Translations under genes and position numbers: made by a program | Part shown: piece after piece, positions 8,320 through 16,051 of the stretch | Layout: each line of letters starts with the position of its first letter | Numbering within the stretch: position 1 is the stretch's first letter | The notes under the pieces: generated by a model | The model's input: only the letters and a program-made list of their open reading frames with translations | Told to the model about the DNA's origin: nothing | Database searches by the model: none | NCBI RefSeq assembly: GCF_002105755.1 | Contig: NZ_CP020821.1 | Coordinates: 5,332,001-5,396,000 of the forward strand | Source: Mycobacterium colombiense CECT 3035 | GTDB taxonomy: Bacteria; Actinomycetota; Actinomycetes; Mycobacteriales; Mycobacteriaceae | DNA: 64,000 nucleotides | Direction of reading: 5' to 3'

Positions 8320-10028
8320 CCGGCGGCGAGAAGGGCTCGGCGTTCGCCGGACTCGGACAGCGCGGGCTGGTCGGCAAGATGCATGCCCAGCTCGACGAGC
8401 TGTTGGCCGCGCGCGACCAGATGGAGCAATTGCTGCGGGTGATCGTGGAGATCGGCGCGGGCCTCGACCTCGACGCCACGTTGCACCGGATCATCAGCGC
8501 GGCAAGGGAATTGACCTCGGCCCCGTACGGCGCGCTGGCCATTAGAGATCGCGACGGCGACTTGGTGTCGTTTGTCCACGGGGGCATGGACGACGAGACG
8601 GTCCGGCGCATCGGGCACCTGCCGGTCGGCAAGGGGCTGCTGAGTCTGTCGCTGCTGGACACGCCCGCGCTGCGGATGGACGATCTGACCACCCACCACG
8701 CCGCGGTCGGTTTTCCCGAACACCATCCGCCGATGCGCGCCTTCCTCGCGGTCCCGATCACCATCCGCGGCACCGTGTTTGGCAACCTGTATCTCACCCA
8801 CGTCGATCGGGCGCGGGTGTTCTCCGAGTCCGACGAGGTCGCCGCGCGCGCGTTGGCGTTCGCGGCCGCCGTCGCCATCGACAACGCGCAGGTCTTCGAA
8901 CGCGAGCGGATGTCGGTGAAGTGGGTCGAGGCCAGCCGCGAGATCACCACCGCGCTGCTGTCGCGCCCCGAACCGCATCGGCGGCCCCTGCAACTGATCG
9001 CCGAACGCGCGCGCGTGCTCACCGACGCCGAACAGGCCATCGTGCTGGTGCCGGCCGACTCCGACGCGCTCGACGACGACGTCGATACGCTGGTAGTTTC
9101 CGCGGCGGTGGGATTGCACGCCTCCGATGTGCTCGGTCAGCGGGTTCCGGTCGACGGTTCCACCACCGGCGCGGTGTTCAAGTCCGGCGAACCGCTGATC
9201 ACCGAGGAGTTGCGGTACCCGATCCAGGCCTTCACCGACGTCGGGCAGCGCCCGGCGGTCCTGATGCCGCTGCGCGCCCGCGACGAGGTGGTCGGCGTGA
9301 TCGCCATCGCCCGCGGCGTCGACGAGCCCCCGTTCGACCAGAGCTACCTGGACCTGGTCAGCGATTTCGCCACGCACGCCGCGATAGCGCTGGCGCTCGC
9401 GTCGGCGCGCGACGACGCTCGGCAGCTGACCATTCTGGCGGAGCGCGAGCGCATCGCGCACGACCTGCACGACCACGTCATACAGCGACTCTTCGCGGCC
9501 GGCATGAACCTGCAGGGCACCCTGGCCAGGGCGCAGTCGCCGGAGGTGGCCGACCGGCTCAATCGCACGCTCGACGACCTGCAAACCATCATCGAGGAGA
9601 TCCGCACGACGATCTTTGCGCTCAAATCCCCGTTGGCCGCCAGCGGCGATTTCCGGCAGCGCATCCAGCGGGTGGTCGCCGACCTGACCGAAAACCGCGG
9701 CCTCGTCACGACCGTGCGCCTGGACGGGCCGATGACCGCCGTGGGACCCGAGCTCGCCGATCACGCCGAAGCGGTCACCACCGAGGCCGTGAGCAACGCG
9801 TTGCGCCATTCGGGGGCGTCGCGACTGACCGTCGAGATCAGCGTCGCGGACATGTTCATCCTCAACGTGATCGACGACGGATGCGGCATCCCGGCCGGCA
9901 ACACGCGGCACAGCGGCCTGGCCAACATGGAGCGGCGCGCCGAGCAGCTCGGCGGCACCTGTGAGATCACCGGCCCGCCCGAGGGCGGCACCCGGGTGCA
10001 TTGGGTCGCCCCGCTGATCGATCACTGA
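8316..10028 (+). CDS. devS: DevS/DosS-type heme GAF sensor histidine kinase
   Basis: A 570-residue soluble kinase with two GAF domains (about 50-190 and 215-360), a HisKA_3 domain and an ATPase domain. The proximal heme His of M. tuberculosis DevS (H149) aligns with H137 in GFPEHHPPM of GAF-A, so it should bind heme and sense O2, NO or CO. The phosphoacceptor is H385 in [14 protein letters not shown]. The N-box [10 protein letters not shown] and the G1 box VIDDGCGIP are present, and the end [12 protein letters not shown] fits the family. Start GTG 8316 forms a GTGA overlap with devR. It would phosphorylate DevR D54. DosT is the close alternative identity, but linkage to devR favours DevS. Confidence 0.96.
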   Translation: MTGGEKGSAFAGLGQRGLVGKMHAQLDELLAARDQMEQLLRVIVEIGAGLDLDATLHRIISAARELTSAPYGALAIRDRDGDLVSFVHGGMDDETVRRIGHLPVGKGLLSLSLLDTPALRMDDLTTHHAAVGFPEHHPPMRAFLAVPITIRGTVFGNLYLTHVDRARVFSESDEVAARALAFAAAVAIDNAQVFERERMSVKWVEASREITTALLSRPEPHRRPLQLIAERARVLTDAEQAIVLVPADSDALDDDVDTLVVSAAVGLHASDVLGQRVPVDGSTTGAVFKSGEPLITEELRYPIQAFTDVGQRPAVLMPLRARDEVVGVIAIARGVDEPPFDQSYLDLVSDFATHAAIALALASARDDARQLTILAERERIAHDLHDHVIQRLFAAGMNLQGTLARAQSPEVADRLNRTLDDLQTIIEEIRTTIFALKSPLAASGDFRQRIQRVVADLTENRGLVTTVRLDGPMTAVGPELADHAEAVTTEAVSNALRHSGASRLTVEISVADMFILNVIDDGCGIPAGNTRHSGLANMERRAEQLGGTCEITGPPEGGTRVHWVAPLIDH

Positions 10029-10057
10029 GGGCGAAAGATGCCGCCCCGCAAGGGCGT

Positions 10058-10732
10058 TTACTGGTTGGAGCGGATGCGCTGGTGCGCGGTCAGCATCAGG
10101 TGGTCGAATTCGGACTGGGTGTTCAGTGGCAGGCCGGCGCGGCGGAAGTCCTCGGCGATCTGCTCGGCCAGCGGCCGCAGCTTGACATTCGCCTCCTGGG
10201 ACAGCCACTTGAGCAACTCGAAGGCCGCGCGTTCGCCGATGCCGTAGATCAGCATCAGCATGCCCTTGGCCTGTTCGATGGCGGCCCGGTTCTCGCTGAT
10301 CTCAGCGACTTTCGCGCTCATCTCGTCTTCGCGCGCCTGTTCGTAGGGCGCCGAGACCTCGATGTAGAAACCGTGCGTTCCGATCACGTCGCCGTCGTCA
10401 TCGAAGATCCGGTCACCGACCACGATGACGTGGTGCACCGACCCGCGCGTGTCGATGATCCGATGGCGCATGCTGAAAGGCTGGCGCGTCTGGACGATTT
10501 GGCCGATGGTGGCCGCCACCTGTCCGCGATCGTCGGGATGCTTGTGTGACAACACCAGCTCGGTGGTCGGGGTGACGGTGCCGGGCTCATACCCGTGCAT
10601 GCGTTGCACCTGATCCGACCATTCCCAGCGCTGGTCGGTGAAGTAGAACCGAAACCAGCCCGCCGGTTGTGCGGCGCCACCGGCCAAAGCCTGTTCGACG
10701 TTGGCGGCCTGGCCGTTCAGTTCCCATTTCAT
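10058..10732 (-). CDS. PAS-ANTAR domain protein
   Basis: A 224-residue protein with an N-terminal PAS fold (about 25-125; key stretch FYFTDQRWEWSDQVQRMHGYEPG and DTRGSVHHVIVVGDRIF) and a C-terminal ANTAR RNA-binding domain (about 150-210; ENRAAIEQAKGMLMLIYGI and FELLKWLSQEANVKL). ANTAR proteins act as transcription antitermination regulators by binding paired hairpins in leader RNAs; the PAS domain would supply the signal. ATG 10732 is used (MKWELNG). It is convergent with devS, with 29 bp between stops, and downstream of hsp18 in the same direction (109-bp gap with a small hairpin at 10796-10814), so it may be co-expressed with hsp18. Its RNA targets are not visible. Confidence 0.9.
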   Translation of the reverse strand: MKWELNGQAANVEQALAGGAAQPAGWFRFYFTDQRWEWSDQVQRMHGYEPGTVTPTTELVLSHKHPDDRGQVAATIGQIVQTRQPFSMRHRIIDTRGSVHHVIVVGDRIFDDDGDVIGTHGFYIEVSAPYEQAREDEMSAKVAEISENRAAIEQAKGMLMLIYGIGERAAFELLKWLSQEANVKLRPLAEQIAEDFRRAGLPLNTQSEFDHLMLTAHQRIRSNQ

Positions 10733-10841
10733 GGTGCATCCGATCTCCGTCGCCCCGGTGGTCTGGGGCCGGCGGCGGGCGGCGGTTGGGGGAGTCGGCA
10801 CTCGGTGCGTGCCGGGGGACCGCCGCCCGGCCGCCGGTCGG

Positions 10842-11291
10842 TCAGGCGTTGATGACCTCGCGCTGTCCCCCGCCGTCCCGGACGGCCCGGGGCGTGTCAC
10901 CGCGGCCGACCGTGATCTTGCGCGGCTTGGCCTTCTCGGCCACCGGAACATGCAGGCGCAGAACGCCTTCGGCGTACGAGGCCTCGATCTTGTCGGTATC
11001 GAGGTTCTCGCCGAGCACCAGCTGGCGGCTGAACACGCCGCGCGGCCGCTCGGTGGCCAGCATCTCGCGGTTGGGATCGACGGCCGGTCGTTCGGCTCGC
11101 ACGGTCACCACGTTGCGCTCGATGTCGATGTCCAGCGAGTCGGCATCGATGCCGGGCAGGTCGAACTCGACGACGAACTTCTCGCCTTCGCGCCAGGCGT
11201 CCATGGGCATCACCGCCGGGCGGGCGGCGGTACCGAGGACCTGGTGGGCGAAGCGATCGAGGTCACGGAACGGATCTGAACGCATCAGCAT
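10842..11291 (-). CDS. hsp18: Hsp20 small heat-shock protein, 18 kDa antigen type
   Basis: A 149-residue alpha-crystallin-family chaperone that should prevent aggregation of unfolding proteins in the cytoplasm. It opens [20 protein letters not shown] and contains [17 protein letters not shown] and [19 protein letters not shown], almost the sequence of the M. leprae 18 kDa antigen from memory. The conserved Hsp20 core motif is at [22 protein letters not shown] 11291 fits the leprosy homologue; a GTG at 11300 behind GAGAGG is an alternative adding three residues. It is divergent from a MerR-type regulator, with perfect palindromes between them at 11337-11354 and 11358-11367, so that regulator is the likely controller. 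Confidence 0.95.
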   Translation of the reverse strand: MLMRSDPFRDLDRFAHQVLGTAARPAVMPMDAWREGEKFVVEFDLPGIDADSLDIDIERNVVTVRAERPAVDPNREMLATERPRGVFSRQLVLGENLDTDKIEASYAEGVLRLHVPVAEKAKPRKITVGRGDTPRAVRDGGGQREVINA

Positions 11292-11336
11292 GGTGGTCAC
11301 CTCTCACTCCAATCTAGGCGGTGGGTCGGCAATTTC

Positions 11337-11354
11337 CTATGTCTAATGACATAG
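11337..11354. promoter_or_regulatory. Perfect inverted repeat, probable operator between hsp18 and MerR gene
   Basis: CTATGTC and GACATAG face each other across a 4-base TAAT centre. It lies 46 bp from the hsp18 start and 81 bp from the MerR-type gene, in an unusually AT-rich pocket. MerR-family regulators bind dyads of about this size. It differs from the HspR HAIR motif. Confidence 0.7.
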
Positions 11355-11357
11355 ATT

Positions 11358-11367
11358 TGATATATCA
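11358..11367. promoter_or_regulatory. Second short palindrome in hsp18/MerR intergenic region
   Basis: TGATATATCA is a perfect 10-bp palindrome four bases from the larger one. It may be a second half of a compound operator or part of an AT-rich promoter -10 region for the MerR-type gene. Confidence 0.45.
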
Positions 11368-11434
11368 CTATCGACAGAATGCCGCAAGTGTGCTAAATAG
11401 ATTTTTTGAGCCGGTAGCTAAAAGGAGATGGGTG

Positions 11435-11800
11435 ATGGTCGACTACCGCGGCGACGCGGGTGCCCCTCCGTCCGACCATGGTGTGTACGGCATTTCGGTG
11501 GCCGCCGAATTGTCCGGGATCGCCGTGCAGTCGCTGCGGCTCTACGAGCGCTATGGCTTGATCACACCGGCCCGCAGCCGGGGCGGAACTCGCCGATACA
11601 GCGCCGACGACCTGTTGCGGCTCCGGCGCATCAGTGAACTCGTCGAATCCGGGGTCAACCTGGCCGGCGTCGCCCGCATCCTCGACCTGGAGGACCACAA
11701 CGCCACGTTGTCGGCGGCCAACACCGACCTGCGGTCCACCAATCGCAGCTTGCGGGAGGCCGCGAAGGCGGCCAAGCCCGCCGACCCGGGCACCCCGTAG
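11435..11800 (+). CDS. MerR-family (HspR-like) transcriptional regulator
   Basis: A 121-residue regulator. The winged-helix DNA-binding domain (about 17-85) shows GISVAAELSGIAVQSLRLYERYG followed by GLITPARSRGGTRRYS, the HspR/MerR signature in which the binding helices are followed by the RGGTRRYS wing. A C-terminal helix (EDHNATLSAANTDLRSTNRS) is a coiled coil for dimerisation. No metal-binding Cys is present, so it resembles HspR rather than metal sensors. ATG 11435 is eight bases after AAAGGAGA. It is divergent from hsp18 and probably represses or activates it and itself through the palindromes between them. DUF1360 gene follows in the same direction. Confidence 0.9.
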   Translation: MVDYRGDAGAPPSDHGVYGISVAAELSGIAVQSLRLYERYGLITPARSRGGTRRYSADDLLRLRRISELVESGVNLAGVARILDLEDHNATLSAANTDLRSTNRSLREAAKAAKPADPGTP

Positions 11801-11865
11801 CGCCCGTCGCGGATTGCCCCGGCCGGCGCCGGGTACTCGTCCCGCTATGCCTGTGAGGAGAAGCG

Positions 11866-12402
11866 ATGGGTGAGTTGACGGAAACCGGTGCCCAGGTCGC
11901 CGGGAGCGCACGGCAGGAAGCGGATGCCTACCGCGGCGACAACGACCGGCCGCTGGGCGGCTACCTGGCGGTGATGGCGGTCTACGGCGTCGTAGTGACC
12001 CTCGCGGTGCTGGCCGCGCTGGTCATCGGGCGCAGACTGCCGCCCCGGTGGCGGTTCCAGGACCTGCTCCTGCTCACCCTCGGCACCCACAAGCTGTCGC
12101 GCACCCTGACCAAGGACGCGGTAACCAGCCCGCTGCGCGCGCCCTTTACGCACTACAAAGGCACGGGCGGACCCGCGGAAGTCCAGGAAGAGGTCCGCGA
12201 GCAGAGCCAGCTCCGGCACAGCCTGGGGGAGCTGCTGACCTGCCCGTTCTGCCTGGACATGTGGGTCGCGACGGGGCTGGCCATCGGCCTGGTGTTCGCG
12301 CCCCGATTCACCCGGCTGATCGCCGGCGTGTTCAGCGCGCTGGCCGGCGCGGACTTCCTGCAACTCGCCTACGCCATGGCGCAGCGGTCGGCCGAACGCT
12401 GA
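11866..12402 (+). CDS. DUF1360 membrane protein
   Basis: A 178-residue protein of the DUF1360 family. It has a hydrophobic helix at about residues 31-54, then the family block DLLLLTLGTHKLSRTLTKDAVTSPLRAPFT, a charged linker, and the second block GELLTCPFCLDMWVATGLAIGLVF containing the CPFC Cys pair and a membrane segment, with a final helix near the C-terminus. The ATG at 11866 follows a gaggagaag site. The family appears in Bacillus spore-coat and other stress contexts, but the molecular role is unknown. It is 65 bp downstream of the MerR regulator on the same strand, so it may belong to that stress regulon. Confidence 0.88.
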   Translation: MGELTETGAQVAGSARQEADAYRGDNDRPLGGYLAVMAVYGVVVTLAVLAALVIGRRLPPRWRFQDLLLLTLGTHKLSRTLTKDAVTSPLRAPFTHYKGTGGPAEVQEEVREQSQLRHSLGELLTCPFCLDMWVATGLAIGLVFAPRFTRLIAGVFSALAGADFLQLAYAMAQRSAER

Positions 12403-12424
12403 GATTCGACCGAATAAGGCTGCG

Positions 12425-13735
12425 TCAGCTCGTCTTCGGCATCGGGATGCCTTCGCTGGCGGTGAACTGCGCGGCATCCTCGGAGGACAGCCCGATCGAG
12501 ACGACGGAGCGGGTGAACAGTGTGTCGGTCAGGTAGGCCAGCGACACCGCCCACCGGTTCACGCCCCGCGGAATCGCGTACAGGTGATACGACCGGGTGA
12601 CCGCCTTGGCGGGCAACCCGGACAAATGGATGTTGAGCGGGTTGGCCACCGCGTAGCGCGGTCCGAGGTCGACCACCAGGCCCAGGTTGCGGTGCTTGTA
12701 GTCCTTGCTGCTGCCGTAGCCCAGGCTGGCCGCTACGTTGCGGGCCAGCGCCTTGCCCTGCCGGGTCGCGTGTTGCGCGGTCGGCGGGGTGATTTTTCCC
12801 GGCTGGGTCAGATCGGGGACCGCGGCCGCGTCACCGGCCGCGAACACCTCGGGGTGATCGGGCACCTGTAAGTCGGCCTGTACCGTGAGCCGGCCCCTCT
12901 CGGTCGGTAGTCCCAGGTTCTGGATCAACGGGGCGCCCGTCACCCCCGTCACCCAGGCGATCGTGCGGGTCTCGATGCGCGAATCATCGCTGAGCACAAC
13001 GTGATCGGCGTGCGCCTCCTTGAGGGTGATGCCGAGCCGGACGTCGATGCCGCGCTTGCGCAGCACCTTGAGTGCGGCGTCGCCCAGCTTCTTCCCCACC
13101 TCGGGCATCACCTGGTCGGCCAGGTCCAGCAGCAGGAATCGGACCTCGGCGGGGTTGAAGCCCATCTGTTTGGCCGCGGCGTCGGCCAGCGCCCGCAGCT
13201 GGGCCACCAGCTCGGTGCCCGAATAGGACGCGCCGACCACCACGACGGTGCGCCGCGCCGCGGCCACCCGCGCATCGTCCTCGATGCTGGCCAGCTCCAG
13301 CTGTTCGACGAAATGGTCCCGCAGGTAGAGGGCCTCGGCGGTGGACTTCAATCCGCGCGCGTGCCTGGCGAGCCCCGGGACATCGAACAACCGGGTCACC
13401 GAGCCCGGCGTCAGCACCAGCCGATCCCAGGACAGGGAATGACTGCGCTCTTCGGGGTCGCAATAGGTCAGCGTGCGTTCATCGAAGTCCACACCGTCCA
13501 CCCGACCGCGCACGGCTCGGACGCCCTTGAGCGAATTGGCCAGTGGGACAGCGACAAAGCGGGCATCGACAACGCCGCCGGCGACGTCGGGCAGCAGCGG
13601 CGTGTACAGCATGTAGTCGACCGGCGAGATGATCGTGATGTCGACGGGCGCACGCCGCCGGCGCAGAATCCGGGCCAGCCGACGGGCGCAGGTGAATCCG
13701 GTGAAGCCGCTTCCCACGATCACAATGGAGGTCAC
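12425..13735 (-). CDS. NDH-2-like FAD-dependent pyridine nucleotide oxidoreductase
   Basis: A 436-residue two-dinucleotide-binding flavoprotein. The FAD motif is at the N-terminus (IVIVGSGFTGFTCARRL), the NAD(P)H-binding motif near residue 160 (VVVVGASYSGTELVAQL), and the second FAD contact at EVFAAGDAAAV. This is the architecture of type II NADH dehydrogenases and related ferredoxin/quinone reductases; the quinone-binding C-terminus of true Ndh is shorter here, so a menaquinone or other acceptor is not certain. It starts with GTG 13735 at the beginning of the Rossmann motif; upstream in-frame sequence is Arg/Pro-rich and rejected. It would act at the membrane face to oxidise NAD(P)H, sensible beside the dormancy genes. 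Convergent with DUF1360. Confidence 0.88.
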   Translation of the reverse strand: MTSIVIVGSGFTGFTCARRLARILRRRRAPVDITIISPVDYMLYTPLLPDVAGGVVDARFVAVPLANSLKGVRAVRGRVDGVDFDERTLTYCDPEERSHSLSWDRLVLTPGSVTRLFDVPGLARHARGLKSTAEALYLRDHFVEQLELASIEDDARVAAARRTVVVVGASYSGTELVAQLRALADAAAKQMGFNPAEVRFLLLDLADQVMPEVGKKLGDAALKVLRKRGIDVRLGITLKEAHADHVVLSDDSRIETRTIAWVTGVTGAPLIQNLGLPTERGRLTVQADLQVPDHPEVFAAGDAAAVPDLTQPGKITPPTAQHATRQGKALARNVAASLGYGSSKDYKHRNLGLVVDLGPRYAVANPLNIHLSGLPAKAVTRSYHLYAIPRGVNRWAVSLAYLTDTLFTRSVVSIGLSSEDAAQFTASEGIPMPKTS

Positions 13736-13980
13736 TGCCCCGAGTGTAGGCGGCCTGCGGGGCCGGGCCGGCACCCGCATCCCGGATCAGCGCGGTCGTT
13801 GTCACGAAATACACTCGCTATCAACAAGTTTGAGGTCGATGGGGGGGTCGGTCCTTGGCTCCCTTTCTCCGGGTGCTGGGCCCGGCCGGGGGACTCGACT
13901 TATTCGTTATCTGGCCTTGCGCTTCGCTGAATGGCTCATAGACTTCTGGTTGGACGTTGGCGGCCTCTGGAGGTGATCTC

Positions 13981-14691
13981 ATGCGAGACGGCAGTGCCAC
14001 CATCGCCAGTGAGCTCGTCGAGCTGGTGACGAATCTGGAGCGTGGAAACGGCGGCACCGCTGCGGGGCTGCACGAGCTCATCGAAAATGGGGTGCACCAC
14101 GTCACCGGCGCCCAATATGCGGGGATCACGCTGGCCGAGAGAAGCAGGTCGGTCAGCAGTGTCGTTGCCACGCACCGCTACCCGATGGTTCTGGACGCGA
14201 TTCAGAACAGGTTCGCCGAGGGGCCGTGCCTCGCCGCGGCCTGGGAGCACCACGTCATGCACATCGCCGAGCTGAGCGCCGAACAGCGTTGGCCGCGCTA
14301 CCGGCGGTACGCGCTTGAGCAGACCCCGATCCGGTCCATCCTGTCGTTCGAGTTGTTCGTCGACGGCACCAGCATGGCCGCACTCAACTTCTATGCCGAC
14401 ACCCCGCACGCATTCAACGCGGAGTCCGTGGAGCTGGGCACGGTTTATGCCACTCACATCGCCTTGGCGTGGTCGATGATGCGCCGCCAAGACCAATTCC
14501 GCAGCGCCCTGGCCTCGCGCGACATCATCGGCCAGGCCAAGGGTGTGATCATGGAGCGCTTCAACCTCGACGCCGTGGAGGCGTTCGAACTGCTGAGGCG
14601 GCTCTCGCAACAGTCCAACACCCGGCTGGTGGACATCGCGGCCGCCCTCATCGACAGCGAACATCCGCTGAAACACCGGCGCACTGAATAG
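13981..14691 (+). CDS. GAF-ANTAR domain protein
   Basis: A 236-residue signalling protein with a GAF domain (about 25-160; AQYAGITLAERSRSVSSVVAT, FAEGPCLAAAWEHHV, SILSFELFVDGTSMAALNFYA) and a C-terminal ANTAR RNA-binding domain (about 172-228; ASRDIIGQAKGVIMERFN and AFELLRRLSQQSNTRL). It should act as an antitermination factor controlled by a ligand or redox cue at the GAF domain. ATG 13981 has a very good GGAGGTGATCTC site. The 180-bp upstream region separates it from the divergent flavoprotein. This is the second ANTAR gene within 4 kb; both lie around devRS. Targets are unknown. Confidence 0.93.
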   Translation: MRDGSATIASELVELVTNLERGNGGTAAGLHELIENGVHHVTGAQYAGITLAERSRSVSSVVATHRYPMVLDAIQNRFAEGPCLAAAWEHHVMHIAELSAEQRWPRYRRYALEQTPIRSILSFELFVDGTSMAALNFYADTPHAFNAESVELGTVYATHIALAWSMMRRQDQFRSALASRDIIGQAKGVIMERFNLDAVEAFELLRRLSQQSNTRLVDIAAALIDSEHPLKHRRTE

Positions 14692-14777
14692 GACCGCCGG
14701 CAGGCGCGCGGCCCGGGCCCAACCGGTGGAAGTGACGGTGCCGTTTCGACGGGTGCGAGGCGGGTATCGCCCTTCCC

Positions 14778-15959
14778 ATGAAAGCTGTCACGTGGCACGG
14801 CAAACGCGATGTACGGGTGGAATCGGTGCCCGATCCCAAGATCGAGGAACCCACCGATGCCATCGTCGAGATCACCTCGACCAACATCTGCGGGTCCGAC
14901 CTGCACCTGTACGAGATTCTCGGGGCGTTCATGAACCCCGGGGACATCCTCGGCCACGAGCCCATGGGCATCGTGCGGGAGGTCGGCGCCGAGGCGGGCG
15001 ACCTCAGGGTGGGCGACCGGGTCGTCATTCCGTTCCAAATCTCCTGCGGCAGTTGCCACATGTGCCACGAAAAGCTCTACACCCAGTGCGAGACCACCCA
15101 GGTGCGCGAGCAGGGCATGGGGGCGCCGCTGTTCGGCTATTCGGAGCTCTACGGCTCCATCCCGGGCGGGCAAGCCGAGCTGCTTCGCGTCCCGCAGGCG
15201 CAGTTCACTCACATCAAAGTCCCTGTGGGACCGCCGGATTCGCGGTTCGTGTATCTCTCCGACGTGCTGCCGACGGCGTGGCAGGCGGTCGACTACGCGA
15301 ACATCCCGGACGGCGGCTCGGTCACCGTGCTCGGGCTGGGTCCGATCGGGGACATGGCCGCGCGGATCGCCGATCACCTGGGCTACCGCGTCATCGCCGT
15401 CGACCTGGTGCCCGAGCGGCTGGGCCGGGCGGCCAAGCGCGGCATCCACACCATCGATTTGGGGCGGCTCGACTCCTCCCTCGGGGACGCGATCCGTGAC
15501 CTGACCGACGGCCGGGGAACCGACTCGGTCATCGAGGCGGTCGGCATGGAGGCGCACGGCTCGCCGGCGGCCAAACTGGCGCAACAGGTCGCCGGGTTGC
15601 TGCCCGATGCGCTCGGCAAACGCGTCATGCAGACCGCAGGTGTGGACCGGCTGTCCGCCCTGTACTCCGCCATCGACATCGTGCGGCGCGGCGGAACGAT
15701 CTCACTGATCGGTGTGTACGGCGGCATGGCCGACCCGCTGCCGATGCTCACCCTGTTCGACAAGCAGGTGACCCTGCGGATGGGACAGGCCAACGTCAAG
15801 CGCTGGGTCGACGACATCATGCCGCTGCTGACCGACGAGGACCCGCTGGGCGTCGAGGGCTTCGCCACCCATGTGCTGCCACTGGATCAGGCCCCGCACG
15901 CCTACGACATCTTCCAGAAGAAGCAGGACGGTGCGGTGAAGGTCATACTCAAGCCGTGA
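14778..15959 (+). CDS. Zinc-dependent alcohol/formaldehyde dehydrogenase
   Basis: A 393-residue medium-chain dehydrogenase, closest in type to glutathione-independent formaldehyde dehydrogenases and related threonine-dehydrogenase-like enzymes. Catalytic zinc ligands are C38 (NICGSDLH) and H60-E61 (GHEPMG); the structural zinc site is C90, C93, C96 and C104 (SCGSCHMCHEKLYTQC). The NAD(P) motif is VTVLGLGPIGDMAARIA near residue 178. A long insertion before the C-terminal catalytic part fits the formaldehyde-dehydrogenase branch. ATG 14778 begins the family sequence MKAVTWHGKRDV. Likely oxidises an alcohol or aldehyde with NAD+ in the cytoplasm. The gene stands alone, 86 bp after the GAF-ANTAR gene. 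Confidence 0.9.
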   Translation: MKAVTWHGKRDVRVESVPDPKIEEPTDAIVEITSTNICGSDLHLYEILGAFMNPGDILGHEPMGIVREVGAEAGDLRVGDRVVIPFQISCGSCHMCHEKLYTQCETTQVREQGMGAPLFGYSELYGSIPGGQAELLRVPQAQFTHIKVPVGPPDSRFVYLSDVLPTAWQAVDYANIPDGGSVTVLGLGPIGDMAARIADHLGYRVIAVDLVPERLGRAAKRGIHTIDLGRLDSSLGDAIRDLTDGRGTDSVIEAVGMEAHGSPAAKLAQQVAGLLPDALGKRVMQTAGVDRLSALYSAIDIVRRGGTISLIGVYGGMADPLPMLTLFDKQVTLRMGQANVKRWVDDIMPLLTDEDPLGVEGFATHVLPLDQAPHAYDIFQKKQDGAVKVILKP

Positions 15960-16051
15960 TCGGTTATGCCCCAGAGCTTTCCGGTCAGCCCAGGCGACGG
16001 GGGGCGCGGCGCGCCGTTTGACGGCTGGATAGGCAGGGTATTGAAAGCGCC

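Noticed and set aside
8274..10208. 644-codon minus-strand open frame opposite devS
   Set aside because: Antisense of devS; Gly/Arg/His-rich with no recognisable protein features.
13886..13905. GGGGACT half-site upstream of the GAF-ANTAR gene as DosR box
   Set aside because: Only the left half fits the consensus; the right half is absent.
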